A stretch of DNA of 64,000 nt, taken from Lachnospiraceae bacterium. GTDB taxonomy: Bacteria; Bacillota; Clostridia; Lachnospirales; Lachnospiraceae. Made by a program: the position numbers and the translations under genes. The notes under the pieces are model-generated. The model was not told the origin of the DNA, searched no databases, and was given only the letters and a program-made list of their open reading frames with translations. Shown piece by piece: positions 8,867 through 21,302 of this stretch (within the stretch, counting starts at the first letter, position 1; every line of letters begins with the position of its first letter). Location of the stretch: NCBI GenBank assembly GCA_015057425.1, contig SVEL01000001.1, positions 62,001 to 126,000 of the forward strand, read 5' to 3'.

Positions 8867-10168
8867 TTATAATAATTTATCAAAATCTTTTACGATCTGT
8901 CTTTCATCAAAAGGCCTCTTTACACCGCCTGAATCCTGGTATGTTTCATGTCCTTTTCCCAAAAGAAGAATCACATCGTTTTTCTTTGCAATAGCCATAC
9001 AATATTCTATTGCCATTTTTCTCTCTGGTATTATAACATACTTTCCTTTACTTTTTAATACTCCTTTTTCAACATCTGCAATTATTTCATAAACATTTTC
9101 CATTCTGGAATTATCCTCGGTTATTACAGACAAGTCTGCGTACTTCCCCGCCATCTCTCCCATAGAGCATCTGCGCTCCTCCGAACGGTTTCCACCGCAT
9201 CCGAACATACATATAACTCTGTCAAATCCGTATGTTCTTATGTCTGTCAAAATGCTTTCCATACTTGCTGCATTATGGGCATAATCTATTATAACTGTCG
9301 CACCGGTCTTTAACTTTAATGTTTCTTCTCTTCCTCTGACAGAAAAGTTTTCAAGAGCTTCTTTCACACATGAAAAACTTATATTTTCACATAAAGTAAC
9401 CATCATCGCAGCTAAACTGTTGCTTACATTAAATCTTCCAAGTAACGGAAAATCTATAATACCGTTATAATCCTGATTATCATCACATTTAACAAGAAAT
9501 CTTATATTAAGTTTATGTTCATTTTTTAGTTCTTCTTTTCGTTTTTCTTCCTGTAAGATTTCCGCTGTCAACGTACATTTCTTTTCATCGTATTCTTTAA
9601 CTCCGTAATATTTTATACTTCCCTTAGCATGTGCTGCCATTACGTTTTTAACCGGTTCATCAAAATTAAGGATTGTAACATCGCTTTCTCCAAACAAAAG
9701 AGATTTACAGAAAATATACTCACTCATATCCTTATGTTCAAGTCCGCCGATGTGGTCCTTTGATATATTGGTAAATACACCATAATGAAATCTTATCCCT
9801 GCAACTCTGCACTGCTTCAGACCTTGAGATGAAACTTCCATAACAAAGTAATCCATACCTTCATTTTTTGCCTTGGTTAACAGTCTGTACACTTCATCTG
9901 CTGAAGGAGTCGTATTTCTCTCTTCTATATACTCATCACCTATATATGCACCTATTGTTCCGCATATAGCCACTTTTTTACCGGCATGTTCAAGTATGTT
10001 TTTTATCATATACGAGGTAGTGGTCTTACCTTTTGTACCTGTAATTCCAATAACTTTCATAGAATCATCCGATGCATCATAATTATATTTTCTTGCGACT
10101 TCCATTGCATGAATATATCTTTTTTCATCGATAATATCCGGATGCATTTTCATCATTATCTCATACAT
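8867..10168 (-). CDS. MurE-like Mur ligase, short N-terminal domain
   Basis: ATP-dependent amide ligase of the Mur family, closest in appearance to UDP-MurNAc-tripeptide synthetase MurE. The P-loop TGTKGKTTT lies near residues 43-51, whereas canonical MurE has it near residue 110, so most of the UDP-substrate-binding domain 1 is absent. The central domain has EVSSQGL and the HNAAS motif. The C-terminal DNSR resembles the DNPR motif of mDAP-adding enzymes with Pro changed to Ser. I chose the ATG at 10168 because GAGGGGG lies 6 bases upstream. It overlaps dapF by 8 bases, which fits a diaminopimelate link, but the domain loss makes a canonical MurE role uncertain. Confidence 0.75.
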   Translation of the reverse strand: MYEIMMKMHPDIIDEKRYIHAMEVARKYNYDASDDSMKVIGITGTKGKTTTSYMIKNILEHAGKKVAICGTIGAYIGDEYIEERNTTPSADEVYRLLTKAKNEGMDYFVMEVSSQGLKQCRVAGIRFHYGVFTNISKDHIGGLEHKDMSEYIFCKSLLFGESDVTILNFDEPVKNVMAAHAKGSIKYYGVKEYDEKKCTLTAEILQEEKRKEELKNEHKLNIRFLVKCDDNQDYNGIIDFPLLGRFNVSNSLAAMMVTLCENISFSCVKEALENFSVRGREETLKLKTGATVIIDYAHNAASMESILTDIRTYGFDRVICMFGCGGNRSEERRCSMGEMAGKYADLSVITEDNSRMENVYEIIADVEKGVLKSKGKYVIIPERKMAIEYCMAIAKKNDVILLLGKGHETYQDSGGVKRPFDERQIVKDFDKLL

Positions 10169-10973
10169 AGAAAACCCCCTCAAAGCTTTTAATCACACTG
10201 CCTTTAAGAAGAGTTTCCCCGTCATTTTTTACAAGTACTTTAAGAGTCCCTCCCGGATATCTTACCTGATACCATTTTTCTGTTTCAAACCTGCCTCCTT
10301 TGATGGCTGCATTTATAATTGCACATGCTCCCGTTCCGCATCCGTATGTCTCTCCCGAACCTCTTTCATAAACTCTTGCTTCTGTAACATCATCCTCACA
10401 AATATGTGCATACTCTATATTTATGCCTTTTTTAAATGCATTTGACTTTTGAATTGATGTAGAGACAGTTTCTATATCATCCGGCAGACTGTTCAGAAAA
10501 ATAACGCAATGAGGATTCCCCATTGACACTCCTGTAAAAAGTATTCTTTGTCCGTAAACATTCATGGCACATTCTTTATCGGTTCTTTTACATCTGAAAC
10601 TTTCATCAAAATCTACAGACGAAAGTTCAAAGTCAGCTTTTCCCATTTCTGCAACAGCTTCGCCGTCTTCGAAATATATTTTCTTCGTACCGCCTAACGT
10701 TTCCACCGTCAAATTATATTTTTGCGGTTTGTATTTGTTATAAATATATTCACCTACACATCTTACCCCGTTACCACACATAATGCCCTCAGAACCATCC
10801 GAATTAAAAATACGCATTTTACAATCCTGATGTTCCGAGGGCATTATTAAGATAAGTCCGTCTGAACCAATACTTATTCTTCTGTTACTTATTACTTTGG
10901 CCAGTTCTTCAGGCCTGTCGACTTCTGTTTCAAAGCAATCGATAAATACATAGTCATTTCCCACACTATGCAT
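10161..10973 (-). CDS. dapF: Diaminopimelate epimerase (real start may be an ATT at 10997)
   Basis: Converts LL-DAP to meso-DAP for lysine and peptidoglycan. Active-site cysteines appear in GIMCGNGVRC and GETYGCGTGAC; HSVGNDYVF matches the N-terminal HGxGND motif. The first canonical start (ATG at 10973) would remove the first beta strand of the fold. The frame stays open upstream and encodes IRYPFVK just before MHSVGND, exactly what DapF needs. The only start with a ribosome site (GGAG, 5 bases) is ATT at 10995-10997. Overlaps the downstream Mur ligase by 8 bases. Function is secure; the start is not. Confidence 0.93.
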   Translation of the reverse strand: MHSVGNDYVFIDCFETEVDRPEELAKVISNRRISIGSDGLILIMPSEHQDCKMRIFNSDGSEGIMCGNGVRCVGEYIYNKYKPQKYNLTVETLGGTKKIYFEDGEAVAEMGKADFELSSVDFDESFRCKRTDKECAMNVYGQRILFTGVSMGNPHCVIFLNSLPDDIETVSTSIQKSNAFKKGINIEYAHICEDDVTEARVYERGSGETYGCGTGACAIINAAIKGGRFETEKWYQVRYPGGTLKVLVKNDGETLLKGSVIKSFEGVFYV

Positions 10974-11079
10974 CTTTACAAATGGATATCTGATAATCTC
11001 AACTCCGGATACTATTTGTTAAAGTTTATTATATATCCGGTGGATTTATTCCTAATATGAGATTGCTGTTCAAATCTAC

Positions 11080-12750
11080 TTAGAATAATCCTGTAATTAC
11101 TCCGTCGTCACTTACGTCTATTCCATTTGCTGCAGGTACTTTCGGAAGTCCCGGCATAGTCATAATTGCACCTGTGATAGCAACTACGAAGCCTGCACCT
11201 GCTGATATATATACCTCACGTACATTAATATCAAAATCTGTAGGTCTGCCAAGCTTTGTCTGGTCATCAGAAAGTGAATACTGTGTCTTTGCCATACAGA
11301 TTGGAAGGTTTCCGTATCCCATATCTGTAATTGTCTTAAGTGCTTTTTCTGCCTGTGGTGAATATGTTGCACCATTAGCTCCGTATACTTCTCTTGCGAT
11401 TGTAGCAATCTTGTCTTTAAGCGACATATCGTCCGGATACAATACTTTAAAGTTGCTTTCTTTTGTCTCAAGTGTTTCAACAACCTTTTCTGCAAGTTCC
11501 ATACCACCGTCGCCACCGAACTCCCATACTCTTGACAGTGCAAATTCACATCCTCTTTCTTCACAGAAATTCTTAACGAACTGATTTTCTGCTTCTGAAT
11601 CTGTTACAAATGAGTTAAGGGTTACAACTACAGGAACACCAAACTTCTGAAGATTTTCTATATGCTTTTCAAGGTTTACAATACCCTTCTTTAATGCTTC
11701 AAGATTTTCTGTAGCAAGTTCTGCCTTCGGAACACCACCATTATATTTAAGTGCTCTTATTGTAGCTACTAAAACTACTGCATCCGGCTTAAGTCCTGCC
11801 TTACGGCACTTAATGTCAAAGAATTTCTCTGCACCAAGGTCTGCGCCAAAACCGGCTTCTGTTACGACTATATCTGCCATCTTAAGAGCTGTCTTTGTAG
11901 CTCTTACAGAGTTACATCCGTGAGCAATATTTGCAAAAGGACCACCATGTACAAGTGCCGGTGTATGTTCAAGTGTCTGTATAACATTTGGCTTAATAGC
12001 ATCCTTAAGAAGTGCTGCCATTGCTCCGGTTGCATTTAACTGGCCTGCTGTAACAGGTTCACCTTTGTAGTTATATGCAACGATAATCTTAGATAATCTG
12101 TCCTTAAGGTCTTTCATATCATTTGCAAGGCAAAGGATAGCCATAATTTCTGATGCAACTGTTATAACAAAATGGTCTTCTCTTACTACACCATCAAGCT
12201 TATTTCCAAGTCCTACAACAACATTTCTCAAAACTCTGTCATTCATATCAAGACATCTTTTCCAAACTACCTGTCTTGTGTCAATTCCAAGTTCATTTCC
12301 CTGTTGAATATGGTTATCAAGCATTGCTGCAAGAAGGTTATTGGCTGATGTAATCGCGTGGAAGTCACCTGTGAAATGAAGATTTAAATCTTCCATAGGC
12401 ACTACCTGTGCGTAACCGCCGCCTGCTGCTCCTCCTTTAATACCAAAGCAAGGTCCTAATGATGGTTCTCTAAGAGCAATAATTGCTTTCTTACCCATCT
12501 TGCAGAGAGCCTGTCCGAGACCTACTGATGTAGTTGTCTTTCCTTCTCCTGCCGGTGTAGGATTAATAGCTGTTACAAGTACAAGCTTACCATCCTTATT
12601 GTCTTTGATTTTTTCATAGTATTCATCTGTAAGCTTAGCTTTGTACTTACCGTAGAGTTCAAGGTCGTCTTCCTCTATCCCCATACTTTTTACAACATCC
12701 TTAATCGGCTCTAATACGGCCTCCTGTGCGATTTCAATATCACTTTTCAT
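11080..12750 (-). CDS. fhs: Formate--tetrahydrofolate ligase
   Basis: Makes 10-formyl-THF from formate, ATP and THF. Full length at 556 aa with the P-loop-like [15 protein letters not shown], the FTGDFHAI motif and a long conserved C-terminal half. Start ATG has a GGAGG site. In a fermenter with pyruvate formate-lyase (60-62 kb) the formate produced can be used here for purine and fMet-tRNA synthesis. Followed by about 100 bases with only a weak hairpin, then dapF. Confidence 0.97.
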   Translation of the reverse strand: MKSDIEIAQEAVLEPIKDVVKSMGIEEDDLELYGKYKAKLTDEYYEKIKDNKDGKLVLVTAINPTPAGEGKTTTSVGLGQALCKMGKKAIIALREPSLGPCFGIKGGAAGGGYAQVVPMEDLNLHFTGDFHAITSANNLLAAMLDNHIQQGNELGIDTRQVVWKRCLDMNDRVLRNVVVGLGNKLDGVVREDHFVITVASEIMAILCLANDMKDLKDRLSKIIVAYNYKGEPVTAGQLNATGAMAALLKDAIKPNVIQTLEHTPALVHGGPFANIAHGCNSVRATKTALKMADIVVTEAGFGADLGAEKFFDIKCRKAGLKPDAVVLVATIRALKYNGGVPKAELATENLEALKKGIVNLEKHIENLQKFGVPVVVTLNSFVTDSEAENQFVKNFCEERGCEFALSRVWEFGGDGGMELAEKVVETLETKESNFKVLYPDDMSLKDKIATIAREVYGANGATYSPQAEKALKTITDMGYGNLPICMAKTQYSLSDDQTKLGRPTDFDINVREVYISAGAGFVVAITGAIMTMPGLPKVPAANGIDVSDDGVITGLF

Positions 12751-12777
12751 TGTAATCCTCCTTTATCCGCAGTATTT

Positions 12778-15624
12778 CTACTGATTAATAAACTCTTCAA
12801 ATTCTTCCTTTGTCATAAGCACATTTCTTGGTTTGGTTCCTTCTTCTGCACCTACAACTCCGGCCTCTTCCATCTGGTCAATGATTCTTGCAGCTCTTGT
12901 AAAGCCTATTTTAAATACTCTCTGTAAGCTGCTTATTGATGCTTTCTGCTTCTCTGTAATAAATCTTCCTGCATCAATAAAATACTCATCTCTGCCATCA
13001 CTGTTTCCGCCTGACGAACCTATCCCACCACTTTGCGGCATATTGGATATAAATTCAGTAACACTTTGGTCATAAGTCACTTCCCCTGCCTGGGCAGACC
13101 AGAAACTTACTACCTTTCTTACTTCATCATCCGAAACAAATGCTCCCTGTAATCTTACAGGCTTTACATAATATGATGGATAGAACAGCATATCACCGTT
13201 TCCTAAAAGCTTTTCAGCTCCTACTGAATCAAGAATTGTTCTTGAGTCTGTACCTGATGAAACCATAAGTGCCGTTCTTGATGGAATATTAGCTTTAATA
13301 AGACCTGTCACAACATCTACAGACGGTCTCTGTGTAGCTATAATAAGATGAATACCTGCTGCACGTGCCAGCTGAGCCAAACGACAGATAGACTCTTCAA
13401 CTTCTTTTGCAGCAGCCATCATAAGGTCTGCAAGCTCGTCGATAACTATAACTATCTGCGGCAATCTCTGCGGTCTTGTTTCACCTTCCGGGAAACTCAT
13501 TGTCTCAAGTTTCTCATTGTAGCCTTTTAAGTCTCTGACATTAAGTTCAGCAAACTTTTTATATCTTTCCGTCATTTCATTTACAGCCCATTTTAAAGTA
13601 TTGGATGCCATCTTTGGATCCGTTACTACCGGCTGACGTAAATGTGGAATTCCGTTATATACACCAAATTCAACTACCTTAGGGTCAATTATAAGAAGCT
13701 GAACTTCTGATGGTTTTGCCCTAAACAAAATAGTCATAATAATTGAATTTGTAAATACCGACTTACCTGAACCTGTTGTTCCTGCAATGAGCATATGAGG
13801 CATTTTTGCAATATCCTCAACAATAACCTTACCGGCAATATCCTTACCGGCTGCAAATGCAAGCTTTGAAGGATGATTCTTAAGTTCATCAGACTCTATA
13901 AGTTCTCTTAAAAGAACTGAATCTCTTGTAGCATTTGGCACTTCTATACCCACTGCTGATTTGCCCGGAATAGGTGCTTCTATTCTGATATCCGTCGCTG
14001 CAAGATTAAGCTTAATATCATCTGCAAGAGATGTGATTCTGCTAAGTCTTGTGCCAACTTCCGGCTGTAATTCATATCTTGTAACTGATGGACCTTTACT
14101 ATAATTATTGACAGTTACTTTTACACCGAAGTTCTCAAGTATTTTCTTAAGACGAAGTGCCGTTTCTCTTAATTCTGCATCAGTACCTGCTTTGCGTCTC
14201 GCCGATGAACCTGATAAAAGGTTTGGACTTGGAAGATAATATTCCTTCGGTTTCTTCTTTTGACTATCTGCATTTCCTGCTGATTGTCCTGTAAAGCTAC
14301 TGCTTCCTGTACCCTGAGTATCTGATTTAGCTGTTCCCGGAGTATCAAAAGCCTTTCTCTTCATAGCATTAACAGCACTCTGTGATACAAGAATCTGTTC
14401 TTTAGCCCTAAATTCGCCTTCCTCTCCGTCTGACATCTCATCATCGTAATATTTATTGGTTCCGACTGTAGCCGTAACATAGGTTTTGTCATTATCAAGA
14501 AGGCTGTACTCTTCCTTCGGTGCCTGAGTATTCTTTGCAGGAGTATAAGTTTCCTGTTTACTCTTAGGCCTTTGTGCTTCCTTCTTTTCCATTGTATTCC
14601 TAAAGATAGAATCATCAGTATACTGTCTGTATGGATTATAATCATCACCAAAGCCTGACTCTGTCTCATCAAATTCAGACATTGGATTATTACTTATCTC
14701 CTCAACATCCACATGTCCTCTGAACACACTTGCAGCTGCCACTTCATCTGTAATTTCATGTACATCTGCAATCTGTTCGTCACGTCCTCCGACTTTTGCT
14801 ATGTTTACGCCACGTACCTTTTTATTGATACGTCTGTTAGCATTGTACTCACGTTCTTCTGCTCTTTCAGCCGCATTTTCTTTCATACGTGTCACTTCAG
14901 TAGACGCAGTATCATAAACCTTCTTACTGCCCTTCTTTATACCGTTTACAAATGACCTCTCTGTTATAACAACTATAAGAATGATTATAAGCAAAATATC
15001 TACTATAAATGCTCCAATACGGCCTATAAGGGAATACAATGCCCACGCTACCATTCCGCCAAAAAGTCCTCCGCCATTTTTGCCCTTTCCGCAGCTTAGA
15101 TAAATCTGTCCCACAGACATATCCTTATCATAGATAACAAGCTGTATAAATGTACATATGAAAAGCACAAGTGCAATGCATGCCACAAGCTTAATAATAG
15201 CCTTTCTGTTGTGGATGTTAGATACGAAAAATGCAACACCTATAAACAGAAGTATCGGCAAAATATATGCTATGTATCCAAATAAACCAAACATAAAATA
15301 ACTGATATAGTCACCAACCGGTGATATTAATCCAAAATTGCTTAATAAAAGCAATATGGATATGGTCAATGTTATCAGTAATTTTATTTCATTTTGTAAT
15401 TTTCTTTCCTTTTCAGTAGGAACATATCTTTCTTTTTCCTGCTTTTCTTCTGCCTTTACAGGCGCTTTTTTAGCAGTCGCAGACTTTGTTCCGTTTACTG
15501 TCGACGACGTTTTTTTAGCCGTTGTGCTTCGCGTAGAAGTACTCTTTGCTGTAGTACTTTTCTTTGTTCCACTGCCCGACTTTGTCGTCGTACTTTTCTT
15601 TTTTGTTTCAGATGACTGTGCCAT
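12778..15624 (-). CDS. ftsK: DNA translocase FtsK/SpoIIIE
   Basis: Septum-located ATP-driven DNA pump for chromosome segregation. The N-terminus is a Ser/Thr/Lys-rich tail, followed by four membrane segments (roughly residues 75-220), a charged linker, the RecA-like motor with Walker A GTTGSGKS and DELADLMM, and the C-terminal winged-helix gamma domain (residues ~880-948). Start ATG at 15624 has AGGAGG 8 bases upstream. Total 948 aa. uppP is 18 bases upstream and fhs lies downstream. Confidence 0.96.
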   Translation of the reverse strand: MAQSSETKKKSTTTKSGSGTKKSTTAKSTSTRSTTAKKTSSTVNGTKSATAKKAPVKAEEKQEKERYVPTEKERKLQNEIKLLITLTISILLLLSNFGLISPVGDYISYFMFGLFGYIAYILPILLFIGVAFFVSNIHNRKAIIKLVACIALVLFICTFIQLVIYDKDMSVGQIYLSCGKGKNGGGLFGGMVAWALYSLIGRIGAFIVDILLIIILIVVITERSFVNGIKKGSKKVYDTASTEVTRMKENAAERAEEREYNANRRINKKVRGVNIAKVGGRDEQIADVHEITDEVAAASVFRGHVDVEEISNNPMSEFDETESGFGDDYNPYRQYTDDSIFRNTMEKKEAQRPKSKQETYTPAKNTQAPKEEYSLLDNDKTYVTATVGTNKYYDDEMSDGEEGEFRAKEQILVSQSAVNAMKRKAFDTPGTAKSDTQGTGSSSFTGQSAGNADSQKKKPKEYYLPSPNLLSGSSARRKAGTDAELRETALRLKKILENFGVKVTVNNYSKGPSVTRYELQPEVGTRLSRITSLADDIKLNLAATDIRIEAPIPGKSAVGIEVPNATRDSVLLRELIESDELKNHPSKLAFAAGKDIAGKVIVEDIAKMPHMLIAGTTGSGKSVFTNSIIMTILFRAKPSEVQLLIIDPKVVEFGVYNGIPHLRQPVVTDPKMASNTLKWAVNEMTERYKKFAELNVRDLKGYNEKLETMSFPEGETRPQRLPQIVIVIDELADLMMAAAKEVEESICRLAQLARAAGIHLIIATQRPSVDVVTGLIKANIPSRTALMVSSGTDSRTILDSVGAEKLLGNGDMLFYPSYYVKPVRLQGAFVSDDEVRKVVSFWSAQAGEVTYDQSVTEFISNMPQSGGIGSSGGNSDGRDEYFIDAGRFITEKQKASISSLQRVFKIGFTRAARIIDQMEEAGVVGAEEGTKPRNVLMTKEEFEEFINQ

Positions 15625-15642
15625 CAAAAATTCCTCCTTGAT

Positions 15643-16530
15643 TTACATTCCTACGAAATGTAATATTATCGCCAATACACCTGCACAGAAGCAGTATATT
15701 GAAAATATAAGAAACTTCTTGTTTCTTACTACTTTAAGCATAGTCTTAATACAAATATAACCCACTATTGCCGCAACCGCCATACCTGCAAGATATGACA
15801 TAACTGTTGATATACCAATGGCATCAGTAAACAAATCAGGCACATCTAAAACTGCTGCACCTAAAATAGCAGGTATAGACATAATAAATGAATATTTTAC
15901 AGCAAATTCTCTGTCAAACTTACAACCAAGACAAGCTGTAATGGTAGTTCCTGATCGTGATATACCCGGAAGTGTTGCAATACCCTGGCAAATACCTATA
16001 AACAATGCCTTCTTATAACTCGCTGTAGATGCATCAATATTTCCTGAAGGAAGACGGTCAGCAATCAACAAAAGTACGCCTGTTATAAGTAAACATATAC
16101 CCGGTATAAGAAGTATAGAGCCTGCAAATTCGTCAAAGCCTATAATCTTAAAGAATACACCTATGATTCCCGTAGGAATTGTTGATACTATAATAAGCAT
16201 AACAAATCTTCTGTATGGTGTGCTTAAAACCTCTATGTATTCCTTTTTCTCTCCTTCTTTGGCAAACAGATTCTTTACAAATATAACTATATCCTTGCAA
16301 AAATCAAAGATTATGCCAAAACCGTTAACTATAAGTTCCCATATATCCTTATAAAAAGCTACAAACACTGCTATAAGTGTTCCCAGATGAAGAAGAATAT
16401 CAAAAGCAATCCCTACATCCTCTAAGCCAATTAATTTCTTTAGTATTGCTAAATGTCCTGAGCTTGACACAGGTAAAAATTCCGTTAACCCCTGCAAAAC
16501 TCCCATAAATATTGATTCAAGTAATCCCAT
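15643..16530 (-). CDS. uppP: Undecaprenyl-diphosphate phosphatase UppP (BacA)
   Basis: Integral membrane enzyme that recycles the lipid carrier for peptidoglycan and confers bacitracin tolerance in the known family. The signature GLTEFLPVSSSGH is at residues 14-26 and the second conserved loop GISRSGTT is present. Several hydrophobic helices fill the 295 aa. Immediately upstream of ftsK and preceded by a good sigma-70-type promoter at 16604-16632. Confidence 0.96.
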   Translation of the reverse strand: MGLLESIFMGVLQGLTEFLPVSSSGHLAILKKLIGLEDVGIAFDILLHLGTLIAVFVAFYKDIWELIVNGFGIIFDFCKDIVIFVKNLFAKEGEKKEYIEVLSTPYRRFVMLIIVSTIPTGIIGVFFKIIGFDEFAGSILLIPGICLLITGVLLLIADRLPSGNIDASTASYKKALFIGICQGIATLPGISRSGTTITACLGCKFDREFAVKYSFIMSIPAILGAAVLDVPDLFTDAIGISTVMSYLAGMAVAAIVGYICIKTMLKVVRNKKFLIFSIYCFCAGVLAIILHFVGM

Positions 16531-16603
16531 ATCTCTTGTCCGGCACTTTATATTGTACCGACATCTCCTTTCATAGTTCCGGCATTATTACATACCTTAT
16601 TTT

Positions 16604-16632
16604 ATTTTACTATTTTTTCACAAAATTATCAA
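16604..16632 (-). promoter_or_regulatory. Promoter of uppP-ftsK
   Basis: On the minus strand TTGATA (16627-16632) and TAAAAT (16604-16609) are separated by exactly 17 bases, about 75 bases before the uppP start. Confidence 0.65.
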
Positions 16633-16652
16633 CAAGTTTACGCATAAAGTTA

Positions 16653-16690
16653 GGGCTTTACCCTATAGAAAATTCCATAAGGTAAAGCCC
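16653..16690 (-). terminator. Hairpin after arabinofuranosidase gene
   Basis: GGGCTTTACC and GGTAAAGCCC form a 10-pair stem with a further partly paired top. It lies between the stop of the GH51 gene and the uppP promoter. There is no clear T-run, so termination strength is uncertain. Confidence 0.5.
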
Positions 16691-16712
16691 CGCAAACAAC
16701 TATATTAGTATA

Positions 16713-18978
<2,266 letters not shown>

Positions 18979-19062
18979 TTTTTCATACCTCCGACTGATT
19001 ATTTTTTACATAATTATGATTGCAAATAAATATTTTTTTATACTTTTTCAGACACAAAACTG

Positions 19063-19091
19063 TTGCTTTTATGAAATTATAAAAGTATAAT
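19063..19091 (+). promoter_or_regulatory. Promoter of mgtE
   Basis: TTGCTT (19063-19068), 17-base spacer, TATAAT (19086-19091). The leader is only about 40 bases, too short for an M-box magnesium riboswitch. Confidence 0.6.
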
Positions 19092-19135
19092 TATATAGTG
19101 TTTTTTCACAATAAATATGAAAGGATGGGAATGAA

Positions 19136-20494
19136 ATGGAATTAGACGAAATTACAGAAATCTGTTCACAGATTGTAGAACTTCTTGAAGAAAAGAAATT
19201 TTCCAAAGCAAAGACTCTTTTAGAGCAGCTTAACCCGGCAGATATTGCTTTAATATTTGATGAAATCGAGCCGAAAGACGTTCCCAAACTTTATCGTATT
19301 CTCAATAAAGATATCGCTGCCATGACGTTCAGTTATATGGACCCTACAAAGCAGCAGGAACTTATCGTTGCATTTAGTGATAAGGAACTTCGTGAAACGA
19401 TTAATGAAATGTATCTGGATGATACCGTTGATGTTATTGAAGAAATGCCTGCCAACGTTGTTGACAGAATTTTACGAAATATTGACCCGCAAACAAGAAA
19501 AACCCTTAATGAACTTCTTAATTATCCTGAGGACAGTGCCGGAAGCATTATGACAACGGAATATGTTTCCTTAAAAAAGGAAATGACTGTTGAACAGGCT
19601 TTTGCCCATATCAGATCTGATGGTGTTAATAAGGAAACTGTGTATACATGTTATGTAACAGATAACAGAAAGCTCATTGGTCTTGTTACAGTAAAAGATT
19701 TGCTTCTTTCCAAATATGAGGACATCATTGAAGATATAATGGAAACAAATGTTATCTACGTAGATACACATGAAGACCAGGAAGTTGTTGCCAATATGTT
19801 CAACAAATACGATTTCCTTGCTTTACCTGTTGTAGATAAAGAAGAACGTCTCGTTGGTATCGTAACAGTCGATGACGCTATGGACGTTATGCAGGAAGAG
19901 ACGGAAGAAGATATTGAAGCCATGAATGCTATCCTCCCGTCAGATAAGCCATATATAAGAACAGGCGTATTTGAAACATGGAAAAAACGTATTCCCTGGT
20001 TACTTCTTCTTATGATTTCCGCTACATTTACCGGAAAGATTATTCAAGGTTTTGAAAGTGCACTTGAAAGTTGCGTAATATTAACATCTTTCATTCCGAT
20101 GCTTATGGGTACTGGTGGTAACGCCGGAAGTCAGGCTTCCGTTACAATCATACGTAGCTTATCAATGGATGAAATCGATTTTGGCGATACATTTAAAGTA
20201 TTATGGAAAGAATTCCGTGTTGCTTTCCTTTGTGCTTTCACTCTTGGCGTAATCGGATTCTTCAAAGCCTGGTTAATAGACGGTGCCAACCCAACAGAAG
20301 CTTTGGTTGTAACTATTACATTATCTCTTTCTGTTGTAGTTGCAAAGCTTATCGGATGTTTACTTCCGATTATTATCAAAAAAATAGGACTTGACCCTGC
20401 TGTAGTAGTCAGTCCGTTTATTACAACTATTATTGATGCAGTTGCATTACTTATTTATTTCAATATTGCAGCTCTCATATTACCGGGATTATAA
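19136..20494 (+). CDS. mgtE: Magnesium transporter MgtE
   Basis: Mg2+ channel of the inner membrane. Three parts are visible in 452 aa: an N-terminal superhelical domain (about 1-130, with LNPADIALIFDEI), a CBS-domain pair (about 131-255) that senses cytosolic Mg2+, and five hydrophobic helices (about 280-452) with the pore motif MGTGGNAGSQ. One of the few plus-strand genes, divergent from the tepA-like gene, with its own promoter and a strong terminator. Regulation is probably at the protein level through the CBS pair. Confidence 0.96.
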   Translation: MELDEITEICSQIVELLEEKKFSKAKTLLEQLNPADIALIFDEIEPKDVPKLYRILNKDIAAMTFSYMDPTKQQELIVAFSDKELRETINEMYLDDTVDVIEEMPANVVDRILRNIDPQTRKTLNELLNYPEDSAGSIMTTEYVSLKKEMTVEQAFAHIRSDGVNKETVYTCYVTDNRKLIGLVTVKDLLLSKYEDIIEDIMETNVIYVDTHEDQEVVANMFNKYDFLALPVVDKEERLVGIVTVDDAMDVMQEETEEDIEAMNAILPSDKPYIRTGVFETWKKRIPWLLLLMISATFTGKIIQGFESALESCVILTSFIPMLMGTGGNAGSQASVTIIRSLSMDEIDFGDTFKVLWKEFRVAFLCAFTLGVIGFFKAWLIDGANPTEALVVTITLSLSVVVAKLIGCLLPIIIKKIGLDPAVVVSPFITTIIDAVALLIYFNIAALILPGL

Positions 20495-20530
20495 CAACAA
20501 AAGGGCTTTTTAAGCCCTTTTGTTGTTTAT
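20495..20530 (+). terminator. Terminator of mgtE
   Basis: A 14-pair perfect stem (caacaaaagggctt and its complement) with a 3-base loop starts right after the mgtE stop. It also serves as a barrier to the convergent gene at 20557. Confidence 0.85.
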
Positions 20531-20556
20531 ATTTACACAATTTAATAATACTATTT

Positions 20557-21102
20557 CTAAATCAAACTGAGTAATTCTTCTTCTGTCATATTGTACGCAT
20601 TAGATATAACCTTCAATATCTCTTCCTTTTCTATTCCCAGCTTCTTCATACCTAAAAACATACCCTTCACACTATCCATGCGTTCTTTCTCTGCTATCGC
20701 ACGCTCTTTAGCCAGTTCTTTTTCTACCTCCGCACGTTCTCTCTCTGCTATCTTTTTTTCCCATCTTCTTACTGCTTCACACATATCAATCTCCTCCTTC
20801 TCGCCTTCCAGGGCGTACTCTATCAGCTGCTCGGCTCCAACAATCACGCCCACCGTCAGCAGGGTTATCCTTCGGATATTTTCACCCATATAAGGTCTAA
20901 GTATCTCCGTCACATCCTTTTCCTTATTGTAGAAAAAGTCATGTATCATGCTGAACAGTTGCTTATTATCCCTATCCTTAAAATCATAATCCTTCAAATC
21001 CTTAGCCGACACAAGAAGCAAGCTGCTGTCGTCAAAATATTCCTTCAGTTCCTCCGGAATATCTATCATATCCGACAGCCTATTTAATTCAATTTTGCTC
21101 AA
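20557..21102 (-). CDS. Small protein resembling the C-terminal half of Rpn/PD-(D/E)XK nuclease-transposase proteins
   Basis: 181 aa starting with TTG, with AGGAGG 8 bases upstream. The sequence resembles the helical C-terminal part of Lachnospiraceae Rpn-type proteins: a stretch around KDRDNKQLFSMIHDFF, then a very charged coiled coil (about 115-150, rich in ERERAEVEKELAKE) and a small C-terminal helix pair ending in EEELLSLI. The N-terminal nuclease domain that such proteins normally carry is missing, and I found no remnant upstream. It is either a decayed copy or a stand-alone partner of full-length copies elsewhere. Family assignment is from memory and tentative. Confidence 0.55.
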   Translation of the reverse strand: MSKIELNRLSDMIDIPEELKEYFDDSSLLLVSAKDLKDYDFKDRDNKQLFSMIHDFFYNKEKDVTEILRPYMGENIRRITLLTVGVIVGAEQLIEYALEGEKEEIDMCEAVRRWEKKIAERERAEVEKELAKERAIAEKERMDSVKGMFLGMKKLGIEKEEILKVISNAYNMTEEELLSLI

Positions 21103-21247
21103 AAAACTTCCTCCTATGTAATTACTTTACTCTCCAAGATAATAAAATAGTTTCGCACATATGGCACTAATTATTTTATACATATATTATGATACATCTT
21201 TATAGATTTGTCAAGTATATTAGCTAATTTCTCTAAAAATATTAAAA

Positions 21248-21290
21248 TAAAAAAATCCGAACACCATCTTTACTAATAGCGTTCGGATTT
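21248..21290 (-). terminator. Terminator of the exonuclease/chemoreceptor unit
   Basis: AAATCCGAAC/GTTCGGATTT stem, 18-base loop, followed on the minus strand by a run of seven T. Confidence 0.8.
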
Positions 21291-21302
21291 CCTTACTTAC
21301 AT

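Noticed and set aside
11184..11564. 126-codon ORF within fhs on the same strand
   Set aside because: Frame-shifted shadow of fhs with no ribosome site.
19092..19135. M-box riboswitch upstream of mgtE
   Set aside because: The leader is too short for an M-box.
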